The notes under the pieces are model-generated. The model saw nothing but the letters and a program-made list of their open reading frames with translations. It searched no databases and was not told the DNA's origin. The translations under genes and the position numbers were made by a program. 44,775 bases of DNA from an uncultured Ruminococcus sp. (GTDB taxonomy: Bacteria; Bacillota; Clostridia; Oscillospirales; Acutalibacteraceae), in the NCBI GenBank assembly GCA_902765625.1, contig CACXAO010000013.1, positions 1-44,775 of the forward strand. Direction: 5' to 3'. Positions 15,877 through 25,300 of this stretch are shown here, piece after piece; position 1 is the stretch's first letter; every line of letters begins with the position of its first letter.

Positions 15877-17304
15877 TTGGTATTCACGTCACGGATTAAC
15901 CGTTTTTGGAGCCGACACAAATGGAGCATGCCGGCTTGCTTTATTTTGTCGCTTGCGTATACATGCGGCATTGTTGCTATGTGCTGCTTCCGCGGCTTTT
16001 CGGGAATGCAGGTGACCACGGGCTTCAGTCTGGGTGCGGATGTGGTCAGTCTCGCGGTATGCACGGCGCTGCTGTACAGTATCGCGCAGGACAAGGACGG
16101 CTTGAGCGCCTACACGCGAACCTTTGCATGGCTGATTTTTATGACCGCCTCGGTGCTGTTTACCGACGCTTCGTGGTGGATAGTCGACGGCATTAAGGAG
16201 CTGAGAGTCTGGAACGTGATAATAAACGTCCTCAATTTCTCGGTTACAACGCTGCTTGTCTTTTTCTTCTGGAGGTATGTGGTCACTTCGCTCAGGCTTA
16301 AAGGAAAATTCAAAAGGGTCGCAAATACTATTATGAACGTCCTGCTGATTCCTTCGGTCGCCGCCTGTCTTGCCAATTTATTTTTTGCGCTGTATTTTAA
16401 CGTCGACGCAGACGGCTTCTATCACCGCCGGCCTTTGTTTATGTGGAGTCAGGCGTATTTTGTTGTCGGTCTTGTCATAGTGATAATCGGCTTTATAATC
16501 TCAAAAACCTCGGTAAAGGAGAGGCTCATCACCGCCTCGTTTGTACTGATACCGATTGCGAATCAGATAATTACCTTTTATTCGTTCGAGCTGTCAACGG
16601 AGTACCCGGCAATGCTCGTTTCAATCGTGCTTGTATTCGGCGTTCTTGTCACAAAGCGCGAAAAAGACCTCATCGCTACCGAAAAGAAGCTTTACGAGGC
16701 AAAGGTCAGCGTTATGGTCAGTCAGATACAGCCGCATTTTATGTACAACGCGCTGACGTCGATCGCGATGATGTGCACCATCGATCCCGACACCGCTCAG
16801 GAGGCTACGGTCACCTTTGCAAAGTACCTTCGCGGCAACATGGATTCGCTCAAGCAAACCGCGCCGATCCCGTTTGAGCAGGAGCTTGAGCACCTGAAAA
16901 AATACCTGTATATAGAAAAGCTGCGCTTCGCAGATCTGCTCAATATCGAGTACGATATCCGGACGACAGACTTTGTTTTGCCGCAGCTGAGCATTCAGCC
17001 GCTTGTTGAGAACGCCGTCAAGCACGGCGTGGGAATGGCTGAGGACGGCGGCACGGTCAAAATCACAGCGCGCGAAACCGAAACCGCCTATGAGGTGATA
17101 ATCTCGGACGACGGCGTGGGCTTCGACACAAAAGCCAAAAGACCAAACGACGGACGTTCGCACGTAGGCATGGAAAATACCCGCAGGCGCATCAAGGAGA
17201 TGTGCGGCGGAGAGATAAAAATAGAAAGCGCGGTTGGCAAGGGCACAACCGCAACGGTCATTTTACCAAAGGAGGGACAGCGCAATGAAAATACTATGTC
17301 TTGA
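15877..17304 (+). CDS. LytS-like sensor histidine kinase (second of three)
   Basis: This 475-residue kinase has seven or eight N-terminal membrane helices (residues about 15-260) without a large extracellular domain, then a linker and a HisKA_7TM/HATPase module. The H box is SQIQPHFMYNALTSIAMMCTID. ATP-binding boxes are QPLVENAVKHGVG, SDDGVGF and GMENTRRRI. The catalytic half is strikingly similar to that of the third kinase at 19286, whereas the membrane halves differ. The start is a TTG at 15877 with GGAGGG at 15859-15864; no ATG or GTG in frame fits better. It overlaps the following response regulator by 20 bases. Confidence 0.87.
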   Translation: MVFTSRINRFWSRHKWSMPACFILSLAYTCGIVAMCCFRGFSGMQVTTGFSLGADVVSLAVCTALLYSIAQDKDGLSAYTRTFAWLIFMTASVLFTDASWWIVDGIKELRVWNVIINVLNFSVTTLLVFFFWRYVVTSLRLKGKFKRVANTIMNVLLIPSVAACLANLFFALYFNVDADGFYHRRPLFMWSQAYFVVGLVIVIIGFIISKTSVKERLITASFVLIPIANQIITFYSFELSTEYPAMLVSIVLVFGVLVTKREKDLIATEKKLYEAKVSVMVSQIQPHFMYNALTSIAMMCTIDPDTAQEATVTFAKYLRGNMDSLKQTAPIPFEQELEHLKKYLYIEKLRFADLLNIEYDIRTTDFVLPQLSIQPLVENAVKHGVGMAEDGGTVKITARETETAYEVIISDDGVGFDTKAKRPNDGRSHVGMENTRRRIKEMCGGEIKIESAVGKGTTATVILPKEGQRNENTMS

Positions 17305-18058
17305 TGACGAGCCTTTAGCGCTGAAAATGCTTCAAATATCGGTTGAAAAGGTAAAGCCAGACGCGGCTGTAAAAGCCTTTACAAAGCAAAAAGAGCTGCT
17401 CGCCGAGGCTGAGGCAAACGGCTGCGACGTAGCCTTTCTCGACATTCATATGCGCGGTATGACGGGAGTGGAGGTTGCCAAAAAGCTCAAGGAGATCAAT
17501 CCCAAGATGAACATCATCTTCGTCACGGGCTTCTCGGAGTACAAGGCGGACGCAATGGATATGAAGGCTTCGGGATATATTATGAAGCCCGTTACAAAGG
17601 AAGAGGTAGCCCGCGAGCTCGAGGAGCTTCGTTTTCCGATAATTCCGAAGAGCAACGCGCTGCTGAGGGTTCAGTGCTTCGGAAATTTTGACGTATTCAC
17701 TCCCGACGGCAAACCCGTTCACTTCGAAAGAAGCCGCTCAAAGGAGATTTTCGCCTATCTTGTTCACCGCCACGGAAGCAGCTGTACCACAAGGGAAATC
17801 GCAGCTGCGCTCTTTGAGGACGAGCCTTACGACAAAAAGCAGCAGGGATATCTGCAAACTCTCGTTTCGGCGATGATCAAGAGCCTTAAAAAAATCGGAG
17901 CTGAAAAGGCCGTGTATAAAAGCTACAACGCCCTCGCAGTAAACGTCGACGCGATCGACTGCGACTACTACCGCTTTCAGGAGCTTGACGCCGGCGCGGT
18001 AAACGCCTATCAGAACGAGTATATGAGCCAGTATTACTGGGCTGATTTTATGTATTAA
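17285..18058 (+). CDS. Response regulator, receiver plus winged-helix (SARP-like) output (second)
   Basis: The protein has 257 residues. The receiver (1-118) has Asp7/Asp8, phospho-acceptor Asp53 in FLDIHMRG, Thr81 and Lys101. The output domain (about 128-225) contains LRVQCFGNFDVFTPDGKPVHFERSRSKEIFAYLVHRHG and a helix-turn-helix-like CTTREIAAALFED. It ends in a tail rich in Tyr and Glu (YQNEYMSQYYWADF) that is also conserved in the third regulator. The ATG at 17285 is inside the kinase gene with GGAGGGAC just before it. It is strongly similar to the frameshifted regulator at 21054. Confidence 0.87.
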   Translation: MKILCLDDEPLALKMLQISVEKVKPDAAVKAFTKQKELLAEAEANGCDVAFLDIHMRGMTGVEVAKKLKEINPKMNIIFVTGFSEYKADAMDMKASGYIMKPVTKEEVARELEELRFPIIPKSNALLRVQCFGNFDVFTPDGKPVHFERSRSKEIFAYLVHRHGSSCTTREIAAALFEDEPYDKKQQGYLQTLVSAMIKSLKKIGAEKAVYKSYNALAVNVDAIDCDYYRFQELDAGAVNAYQNEYMSQYYWADFMY

Positions 18059-18079
18059 CAGAGAACAGAATGTTTTTTG

Positions 18080-18113
18080 CGCCTTCCGCCTGACGCGCGG
18101 AGGGCGTTTTTTT
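18080..18113 (+). terminator. Terminator of the second two-component pair
   Basis: CGCCTTCCGC (18080-18089) and GCGGAGGGCG (18097-18106) form a 10-bp stem with one G-U pair, followed by seven T. Confidence 0.9.
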
Positions 18114-18180
18114 GCAAAAATACCGTTTGCCGCCGAAAAAATACCGATGACCTGATTTTTAAACACAAAAGAATTTTCTG

Positions 18181-18189
18181 TGCTATAAT
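18181..18189 (+). promoter_or_regulatory. Extended -10 promoter of the LytTR-DUF3021 operon
   Basis: TATAAT at 18184-18189 is preceded by TG at 18181-18182. No clear -35 hexamer is seen, which is common for extended -10 promoters. An AGGAGGTG ribosome site follows at 18198-18205. Confidence 0.6.
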
Positions 18190-18207
18190 ACAACCATAGG
18201 AGGTGCG

Positions 18208-18648
18208 ATGATGAAATTCAAACTGAACATCGACAAAAATAAAGAGGAGCTTGTTGAGGCTACGCTTCACGCGGAGGGCGATTTTTCGTACAGGCTCGAG
18301 GAGCTTGTGCTCAGCTACAGCGGAGAGGACAGCATTACGGCTTACACCGAGGACGACATAAAAACGCTGAAATTCAGCGAAATCGAGTGCGTTACGGTGG
18401 ACGACTCAAAAACCTACGCTATAGATACCTCCGGAGTGCGCTACAGGCTCAAAATGAGACTTTACGAGATCAGCGAGATCCTGCCGAACTATTTTATCAG
18501 GATAAATAAATCCTCGCTTGCCAACAGAAAACAGATAGAAAGGTTCTCGGCGGCGTTTTCAGGCTCGGTAGACGTGATTTTCAAAAGCGGCTACAGGGAC
18601 TACGTTTCGAGAAGATGCTTTGCAGAAATCAAAAAGGAGTTGAAGTAA
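18208..18648 (+). CDS. LytTR-domain transcriptional regulator
   Basis: This 146-residue stand-alone LytTR protein has a short N-terminal strand-rich lead (MMKFKLNIDKNKEELVEATLHAE), then the LytTR domain (about residues 45-146) with FSEIECVTVDDSKTYAIDTSGVRYRLKMRLYEI, FIRINKSSLANRKQIERF and the final SGYRDYVSRRCFAEIKKEL strand-helix. It lies 1 base before a DUF3021 membrane protein gene, the standard two-gene arrangement in Firmicutes. In characterised members of this type the membrane protein inhibits the LytTR regulator. The target promoter is probably its own and perhaps neighbouring kinase genes. Confidence 0.9.
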   Translation: MMKFKLNIDKNKEELVEATLHAEGDFSYRLEELVLSYSGEDSITAYTEDDIKTLKFSEIECVTVDDSKTYAIDTSGVRYRLKMRLYEISEILPNYFIRINKSSLANRKQIERFSAAFSGSVDVIFKSGYRDYVSRRCFAEIKKELK

Positions 18649-18649
18649 A

Positions 18650-19066
18650 ATGAAAAAATTTATTGTTACATTCTTAAAGAGAGGCGCGCTCTTTGCCGCG
18701 CTCGGCCCGGTAATCCTCGCGATTGTCTATTTTTTCCTCAATATCAACGGAGTTGTGGAATCAGTACCGGTTTCCAAAATGATCACCGAAATCCTCACCG
18801 CAACGCTTATGGCGTTCATAGCCGCAGGAATCAGCGCGATTTATAAGGTCGAAAAAATCCAAATCGGTATAGCCTCGCTCATTCAGGGTTCTGTGCTGTT
18901 TCTCGACTACATTATTATTTATCTCATAAACGGATGGCTGAGGTTTGAGTGGTACGCTATCGTAATTTTCACGGTGATTTTTATCGCGGGCTTCGCCCTT
19001 ATCTGGCTGATCATTTATCTTTCGATCAGAAATAATATCAAAAAAATGAACGAAAAGCTTAATTAA
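18650..19066 (+). CDS. DUF3021 family membrane protein
   Basis: The 138-residue protein has four hydrophobic helices (residues about 11-31, 43-62, 75-95, 102-126) and short basic ends, matching DUF3021. These proteins are almost always encoded next to a LytTR regulator and are thought to hold it inactive at the membrane; that role is known for a few LytTR regulatory systems and is inferred here. It starts 1 base after the stop of the LytTR gene, so the pair is translationally coupled. Confidence 0.87.
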   Translation: MKKFIVTFLKRGALFAALGPVILAIVYFFLNINGVVESVPVSKMITEILTATLMAFIAAGISAIYKVEKIQIGIASLIQGSVLFLDYIIIYLINGWLRFEWYAIVIFTVIFIAGFALIWLIIYLSIRNNIKKMNEKLN

Positions 19067-19072
19067 AAAACG

Positions 19073-19106
19073 ACGGACGGAAATGATCTGCATCATCTCC
19101 GTCCGT
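19073..19106 (+). terminator. Hairpin after the LytTR-DUF3021 operon
   Basis: ACGGACGGA (19073-19081) pairs perfectly with TCCGTCCGT (19098-19106), and the loop side can extend the stem further. The T run after it is short, so termination strength is uncertain. Confidence 0.65.
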
Positions 19107-19224
19107 TTCCGCGTGAAGTCCCGTGAGAAAGCACTGAACCGCAAGCTCTTTTTCGGTATCGTCGTTGTCCTGAGGCATCGACATAATCAGCCGATTACAT
19201 TGTGACCAAAATAATCATATTATG

Positions 19225-19254
19225 TTGAAATTATCTGAGAATGTATGTTATAAT
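19225..19254 (+). promoter_or_regulatory. Promoter of the third two-component pair
   Basis: TTGAAA (19225-19230), an 18-base spacer and TATAAT (19249-19254), with TG at 19246-19247 as an extended -10. Confidence 0.75.
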
Positions 19255-19285
19255 AAGGCTAAAAGATATGTTTGGGGGTGGAAAA

Positions 19286-21073
19286 ATGAAGCGGAAGATA
19301 ATAACCGTAACCGCGCTTTTCCTTGTTTTTGCTTCCGTAGTAACGCTGTTCGCTGTAATAATCGCGCAGAAGCCGGAATTCAAGAACAAAAGCGCGCAAA
19401 AGGTATACATAGACGGCGTGTGTTCCGTCGAGGGCGGAGAATGGGAGAAAACGATTCCAGAAAAGATGACTGACGTCCGTTTTCATAACGCAACCATCCG
19501 CGGAAGCTTGTCTGAACCGATTAAACAGGGTCAAAAGCTTGTGATAATCTCAACCAACATTTGGTACAAGCTTGAGTCGGACGGTTTCAGCGACTCCAAC
19601 AGACGGCAGGATGACGGTTCGCCGCTGAAAGACACTCCCGGAACTTCGATCAAATATTTTGACCCTGAAAGCTTGGGCGACGAAGTAACCCTTGAGCTTT
19701 ATTATCCGTACACTCCTTTTTCGAACCGCGATTTGTCCGACCTGATAAATATTTATATTGCCGACGACAACGGCGTTTACGCTTTAATAATCAATAACCT
19801 GTTCTTACTGTTGATTACAGCGATTATTATCAGCTCGTTCGGATTGTTTGTATTCCCGATCGAGGGCGTGGTGCTGGGCGGAATAAACATGAGGTATTTC
19901 GCTTTTTCGGTGCTGAGCTTTGTCACGGGTATTCATCTTATATTCAAGATCCTTTATCCGTATCTGCCGCTTTGGATTGATGACCCTGTGCTGTGCATGA
20001 CGCTGGGAGAGTCGACGATTCATATTTTCTGCCTTTGCGTATTGCTGTTCATAAAGGCAACGCTGAAAAATCCAAAGCACGGTTTTATCAGCGATATTGT
20101 GCTTGCCGGATACACCTTTGTAGTCGCCCTTATTATTGTGTTCAGCTTAATCGGATTTCAGGATATGTATTCCTGCAAGCCTATTTCACACGCCGCTTTC
20201 ACAATCGGCTCGGTAATACTCTGCGTCTGTATGTCGAGGGAAATCAAGACCAACAAGGACGCAAAGCACGCGCTCTTTACGCTGATTCCTATAACGGCGG
20301 CGCTTGTGTTTGACGCGCTGAACGCTTATATCGGTTTTGCAAACTTCACCCTGCTTGAGCTTGGCACAGTTTTGGCGCTTGTTTATCAGATAGTAAATCT
20401 GGTTATCGACATGAGGCGGCAGTACAAAGAAGCGATACACTATCAGCAGATTCAAAAGGAGCTTTACGAGTCACGCGTAGCGATAATGGTCAGCCAGATT
20501 CAGCCGCATTTTCTCTATAATTCGCTGTCGTCGATCGCGATGATGTGCACCATCGACCCCGAAACGGCTCAGGAGGCTACTGTGACCTTTGCGGATTATC
20601 TGCGCGGCAACATGGATTCGCTCAAGCAAAAAACTCCCGTTCCTTTTGAAAAAGAGCTGGAGCATCTGAAAAAATATCTGTATATCGAAAAGCTTCGCTT
20701 CGGCAAGAAGCTCAATATCGTTTATGACATCCAAACCGATAAGTTTGTACTTCCGCAGCTCTCGGTTCAGCCGCTTGTTGAGAACGCCGTCAAGCACGGC
20801 ATCAGCAGAAAACGCGGAGGCGGCACACTGACAATCGCTACCCGTGAGACGGAGGACAGCTTCGAGGTCATCGTTTCGGACGACGGAAACGGATTTGATA
20901 CAAACGAGGTGAAGAATGACGGCAGGTCGCATATCGGCATGGATAACGTGCGCAGGCGCATAAAAGAGATGTGCGGCGGCACGGTGAAGATAGAAAGTAA
21001 AATCGGCGAGGGAACCGTCGCGACGGTAACTTTGCCAAAGGAGGGACAGAATAATGAGGATCCTGTGCGTTGA
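19286..21073 (+). CDS. LytS-like sensor histidine kinase with extracellular domain (third of three)
   Basis: The protein has about 595 residues. An N-terminal helix (KIITVTALFLVFASVVTLFAVII) leads to an extracellular region of about 140 residues, probably a jelly-roll of the 7TMR-DISM-extracellular type. Seven membrane helices follow (about 165-385), then a linker and kinase core with the H box SQIQPHFLYNSLSSIAMMCTID and ATP boxes QPLVENAVKHGIS, SDDGNGF and GMDNVRRRI. The C-terminal 230 residues are nearly the same as in the second kinase, while the sensor is entirely different. The ATG at 19286 has GGGGGTGG just upstream; an ATG at 19268 overlaps that site. It overlaps the next gene by 20 bases. 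Confidence 0.88.
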   Translation: MKRKIITVTALFLVFASVVTLFAVIIAQKPEFKNKSAQKVYIDGVCSVEGGEWEKTIPEKMTDVRFHNATIRGSLSEPIKQGQKLVIISTNIWYKLESDGFSDSNRRQDDGSPLKDTPGTSIKYFDPESLGDEVTLELYYPYTPFSNRDLSDLINIYIADDNGVYALIINNLFLLLITAIIISSFGLFVFPIEGVVLGGINMRYFAFSVLSFVTGIHLIFKILYPYLPLWIDDPVLCMTLGESTIHIFCLCVLLFIKATLKNPKHGFISDIVLAGYTFVVALIIVFSLIGFQDMYSCKPISHAAFTIGSVILCVCMSREIKTNKDAKHALFTLIPITAALVFDALNAYIGFANFTLLELGTVLALVYQIVNLVIDMRRQYKEAIHYQQIQKELYESRVAIMVSQIQPHFLYNSLSSIAMMCTIDPETAQEATVTFADYLRGNMDSLKQKTPVPFEKELEHLKKYLYIEKLRFGKKLNIVYDIQTDKFVLPQLSVQPLVENAVKHGISRKRGGGTLTIATRETEDSFEVIVSDDGNGFDTNEVKNDGRSHIGMDNVRRRIKEMCGGTVKIESKIGEGTVATVTLPKEGQNNEDPVR

Positions 21074-21823
21074 CGACGAACCGCTTGCTCTGCAAATGCT
21101 GATGATATCCATTCAAAAAGCCAAGCCCGACGCCGAGGTCGACGGCTTTGAGGAGCCGGAGGATCTGATTGAGGAGGCGGAGAAGAACGGCTGCGACATC
21201 GCGTTTCTCGACATCCACATGAGCGGAATGGACGGCGTAGAGGCGGCGAAGAAGCTGAAAGAGATAAACCCGAAGATGACATTATTTTTGTGACGGGCTA
21301 CTCCGAATACGCGGGCGAGGCGATGCGGCTGCACGCGAGCGGCTATATTATGAAGCCGGTGAACAAAGAAAAGGTTGCCGCAGAGCTTGAGGATTTGCGT
21401 TTCCCGATAGTTCCAAAGCAAAACGCGCTGCTCAGGGTGCAGTGCTTCGGAAACTTCGACGTGTTCACTCCCGACGGCAAGCCGGTTCATTTTGAGCGAA
21501 GCAGAGCGAAGGAGGTATTCGCCTATCTTGTGCACCGCCACGGAAGCTCCTGCACCAAAAAAGAGCTTGCGGCAGCTTTGTTTGAGGATATGCCTTACGA
21601 TAACAAGCAGCAGATCCATCTACAGAAGATCATATCCGCGATGATGAAGGCATTCAGAGAGGCAGGCGCAGAGAAGGTGATTCATAAGTCGTATAACAGC
21701 ATGTCTGTCAACGTAGACCTTATCGACTGCGACTACTACCGCTTTGAAGAGCTGGACGCCGGAGCTGTCAACGCCTATCAGAACGAGTACATGAGTCAGT
21801 ATTACTGGGCTGAATTTTTCTGA
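21054..21823 (+). pseudogene. Response regulator, receiver plus SARP-like output, frameshifted (third)
   Basis: The first frame (21054-21293) encodes the receiver up to INPKM, including Asp7/Asp8 and phospho-acceptor Asp53 in FLDIHMSG, then ends in TLFL-stop. The second frame resumes with FVTGYSEYAGEA and runs through the conserved Lys and the whole output domain to 21823. Alignment with the intact paralogue (INPKMNIIFVTG) shows that one A is missing after the ATG codon at 21276-21278; restoring it gives NIIFVTG and one continuous 257-residue protein. As it stands the receiver is truncated and the output domain lacks a ribosome site. Either true decay or a consensus error. Confidence 0.88.
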
Positions 21824-21907
21824 ATATACATTAGCAAGGTCATGTTGAGAACGCGACGGAAATATAATTCAAATTTAGAATTAAGTATAACAATATAAGG
21901 CTTTTTA

Positions 21908-21949
21908 CCTCCGGAGAGACGCGAAATGCTTATCCGGGGGTTTTGTTTT
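21908..21949 (+). terminator. Terminator of the third two-component pair
   Basis: CCTCCGGA (21908-21915) and TCCGGGGG (21933-21940) form an 8-bp stem with one G-U pair, followed by TTTTGTTTT. Confidence 0.85.
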
Positions 21950-22016
21950 GTAAGTTGATTTGTCGCCTTAAAACCTGCTGATCAGGAGAAAAATGTCTGT
22001 ATTCATTATTTTTGTA

Positions 22017-22045
22017 TTGCAAAACAAATAGTAATAATGTATAAT
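22017..22045 (+). promoter_or_regulatory. Promoter of the STAS-NRPS operon
   Basis: TTGCAA (22017-22022), a 17-base spacer and TATAAT (22040-22045). The STAS start is at 22087 with AAAGGAGA before it. No other promoter is evident until after 30408, so the five-gene unit is probably one transcript. Confidence 0.7.
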
Positions 22046-22086
22046 TAATATGAAAAATTATATATTTTAATTAAAGGAGAGATAAT

Positions 22087-22386
22087 ATGAATCTTACAGT
22101 TACATCTGAAAACAAGGTTTACACAATCGCCATAACAGGCAGAATCGATACACTTACTGCGCCCGAGCTTGAGAGCAAGTTCCGCGAAATCGAGAAAAAC
22201 GCCGAGAAGCTTATTTTTGATATGCGTGAGGTCGAGTACATTTCATCAGCGGGAATGAGAGTTATCGTCGCGGCACACAGAGCAATGCTGCCGAAGGACG
22301 GACTTGTTCTCAGAGGACTGACCAAAAACGTCCGCACAATCATAAATCTGACAGGCTTTAATAATATTCTGAATATTGAGGAATAA
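22087..22386 (+). CDS. STAS-domain anti-sigma-factor antagonist (SpoIIAA/RsbV-like)
   Basis: This 99-residue protein is a single STAS domain of the SpoIIAA/RsbV type: LTVTSENKVYTIAITGRIDTLTAPELESKF, the strand KLIFDMREVEYISSAGMRVIV and a C-terminal NLTGFNNIL helix. The serine pair in YISSAGMR is at the position phosphorylated by RsbW/SpoIIAB kinases and dephosphorylated by RsbU/SpoIIE phosphatases. It is the first gene of the operon, 3 bases before the NRPS, and the operon also encodes two RsbW-like domains and one PP2C-type phosphatase. No sigma factor is encoded, so the final target may be elsewhere or not a sigma factor. Confidence 0.93.
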   Translation: MNLTVTSENKVYTIAITGRIDTLTAPELESKFREIEKNAEKLIFDMREVEYISSAGMRVIVAAHRAMLPKDGLVLRGLTKNVRTIINLTGFNNILNIEE

Positions 22387-22389
22387 GAG

Positions 22390-25300
22390 ATGAAAAAATA
22401 CCCGCTATCAAAAACCGAGTACGGGATTTATATCGAGCAGACAACGCGCGGCGACTGCGCCTATAATCTTCCGTTAATAATCGGTTTGCCCGAAGATGTT
22501 GATACAGACAAATTCGAAAATGCCGTTGACGCTGTTGTTCAGAACCGTCAGACGCTGCTGACGTCGTTTGGCGTTGACGAAAAAGGAGAAGTATATAAAT
22601 ATCATCGTTTCGACACAGTACAGATCAAGCATATCAACGCGGACGATTTTGAGCCGTATGACTTTGTCGCGCCCTTTGATTTGCATAACGACTGTCTGTG
22701 CCGTTTTTTTATTGTAACTACGTCAAGCGGAAAGTACTTTTTCTTCGATATCCATCATATCGTTTTTGACGGTACCTCATGCCAGGTTTTCCTTTCCGAG
22801 ATCGACCGTGCGTATAACGGAGGAGAGCTTAATGCCGAGACATTCACAGCCGACGACTTTGCTTTGGATGAAAAGCAGCGCATAAACAGCGAGGAATATG
22901 TCAAGGCAAAAGAGTATTATCAGAGCGTGTTTGACGGAGTAGACGCCGACGCCTCGTTATTTACAGACAAGAATGAGCGTAAGTCAGGCTCAGTGGAGAT
23001 GGTTCATTCCTTTGAGACGGTCGATTCAGGCTCGCTTAAAGCGCTCTCAAAAAAGTATGGGGTAAAGCTCAGCACGGTATTCAACGCGGCGTTCTCGTTT
23101 TTGCTCGGTAAATACACCAACAGTACGCAGGTTCTCTATTCCACCGTACATCACGGAAGGGACGAAAGAGTAAAAAACGCGGTCGGAATGTTCGTAAAGA
23201 CATATCCCGTTTACGCCGAGATTTCTGACGATAAGGAGCTGGGCAGTTTTCTTAAAGAACTGAACGGGCACATCGAATCGAACCGCGGGAACGACCTGTA
23301 TTCATTCGCGGACTTCTGCGCTGATTTCAGGCTCAATCCGTCCGTCCTGTTTGCGTATCAGGGCGATATGATCACGGAGATGGATTTCTGCGGCGGCAGG
23401 CAGAAGGTCAAGCTGCTGCCTATGAAAGACCCGAAGAGCGGTTTTGAGCTGACGGTATGGCGTGAGAACGGCAGATTCACAGCGCACGCCGAGTATGATC
23501 CGAGTCTTTATAATGATGAAATAATCCGTACGATGCTCGAGAGCTTTGATAAGATACTCTCCGATATGCTGCACGCTGAAAAGCTCGCTGATATCGATAT
23601 GCTGACCGAAAAGCAGCGCGGTAAGATTGAAAACAACAATAAGAACGAAACTGAGTATGAGATAACCGACGTTGTGACCATGTTCCGGCGTCAGGCGGAG
23701 AAAACCCCGGATAATATCGCGGCAGTGTATCTCGATAAGGAGTATACCTACAGAGAGCTTGACCGTGTTTCCGAGAATATCGCGGGTTATCTGAAGTCAA
23801 AGGGGATCGGCAGAGGAGACGTTGCGTCCGTACTCATTCCGAGGTCTGAATATATGCCGACAGCGTCTCTCGGCATCCTCAAAACGGGCGCAGGCTATCA
23901 GCCTCTTGACCCGAGCTATCCCGTTGAGCGCCTTGAATTTATGATCGGAGACGCGGACGCGAAGTTCCTTGTAGCCGACAGAAACCTGATGGACAGGCTT
24001 CCGAATTACGACGGCCCCGTATTGTTTACCGACGAGATCGCTAAGCTTCCCGACGCGGAAAATATTTCCGAAAAACCTCAGCCCGACGATCTGTTCATCA
24101 TGCTCTACACCTCCGGTTCAACAGGCGTTCCCAAGGGCGTTATGCTTGAGCACCGCAACCTGTGCTGCTTCTGCGAGTGGTACAGGAGCTTTTATCAGCT
24201 TGACGAAACGAGCAGGGTCGCGGCGTACGCCAGCTACGGCTTTGACGCGAATATGATGGATATGTATCCTGCGCTTACAAGCGGAGCGGCGGTTCATATC
24301 ATCGCCGAGGATATCCGTCTTGATCTTCTCGCGATCAGGGATTATTTTGAGCGGAATAAAAACACCCACAGCTTTATGACAACTCAGGTCGGACGGCAGT
24401 ACGCAGACCTTTTCCCGGACGCAGAATATCCGCGTCATCTCTCGGTAGGCGGAGAAAAGCTTGTTCCGGTCGTTCCGCCTGCGGGCTATAATTTCTATAA
24501 CGGCTACGGTCCTACTGAGTGCACGATTTTTACGAATGTTTACAAGGTCGACAGGCTCTGCGAGCGCGTGCCGATAGGCAGACCCCTCAATAACCTAAAG
24601 CAGTATGTCGTTGATAAAAGCATGTGGATTTTACCCTTCGGCGTACCGGGCGAGCTTATTGTCGCAGGACATCAGGTCGGCAGAGGCTATCTCAACCGTC
24701 CCGAACAAAAGGCGTTTATCAAAAATCCGTTTACCGATGAAGCAGGCTATGAGAGAGCGTACCGCACAGGCGATATCGTGCGTATGCTTCCCGACGGAAC
24801 GATAGACTTTGTCGGCAGAAACGACGGTCAGGTCAAAATCCGCGGCTTCCGCATCGAGCTTTCGGAGGTTGAGCAGATCATCCGCCGGTTCGAGGGCATT
24901 AAGGACGCAACGGTACAGGCGTTTGACGAAGCAGGCGGCGGAAAATTTATTGCGGCATATGTCGTGTCCGACAACAAGGTCGATATCGGGGCGATGAACG
25001 ATTTTATCAGAGCGAACAAGCCTCCGTATATGGTGCCTGCCGTTACGATGCAGATCGACTGCATTCCGCTCAACCAGAACCAGAAGGTCAACAAGCGCGC
25101 TCTGCCTGTTCCCGAAAAGGAAGCGGACGAGATCACAGCGCCCGAAAACGAAACTCAGCAGAAGATATTTGACAGTGTGTCTGAGGTTATCGGCACAAAG
25201 AATTTCGGTACCACGACCGATATTTTTGACGCGGGTCTTACATCCATCGGAGCCATCAAGCTCAATGTGCTTTTGTCGTCGGCGTTTAACGTACCCGTTT

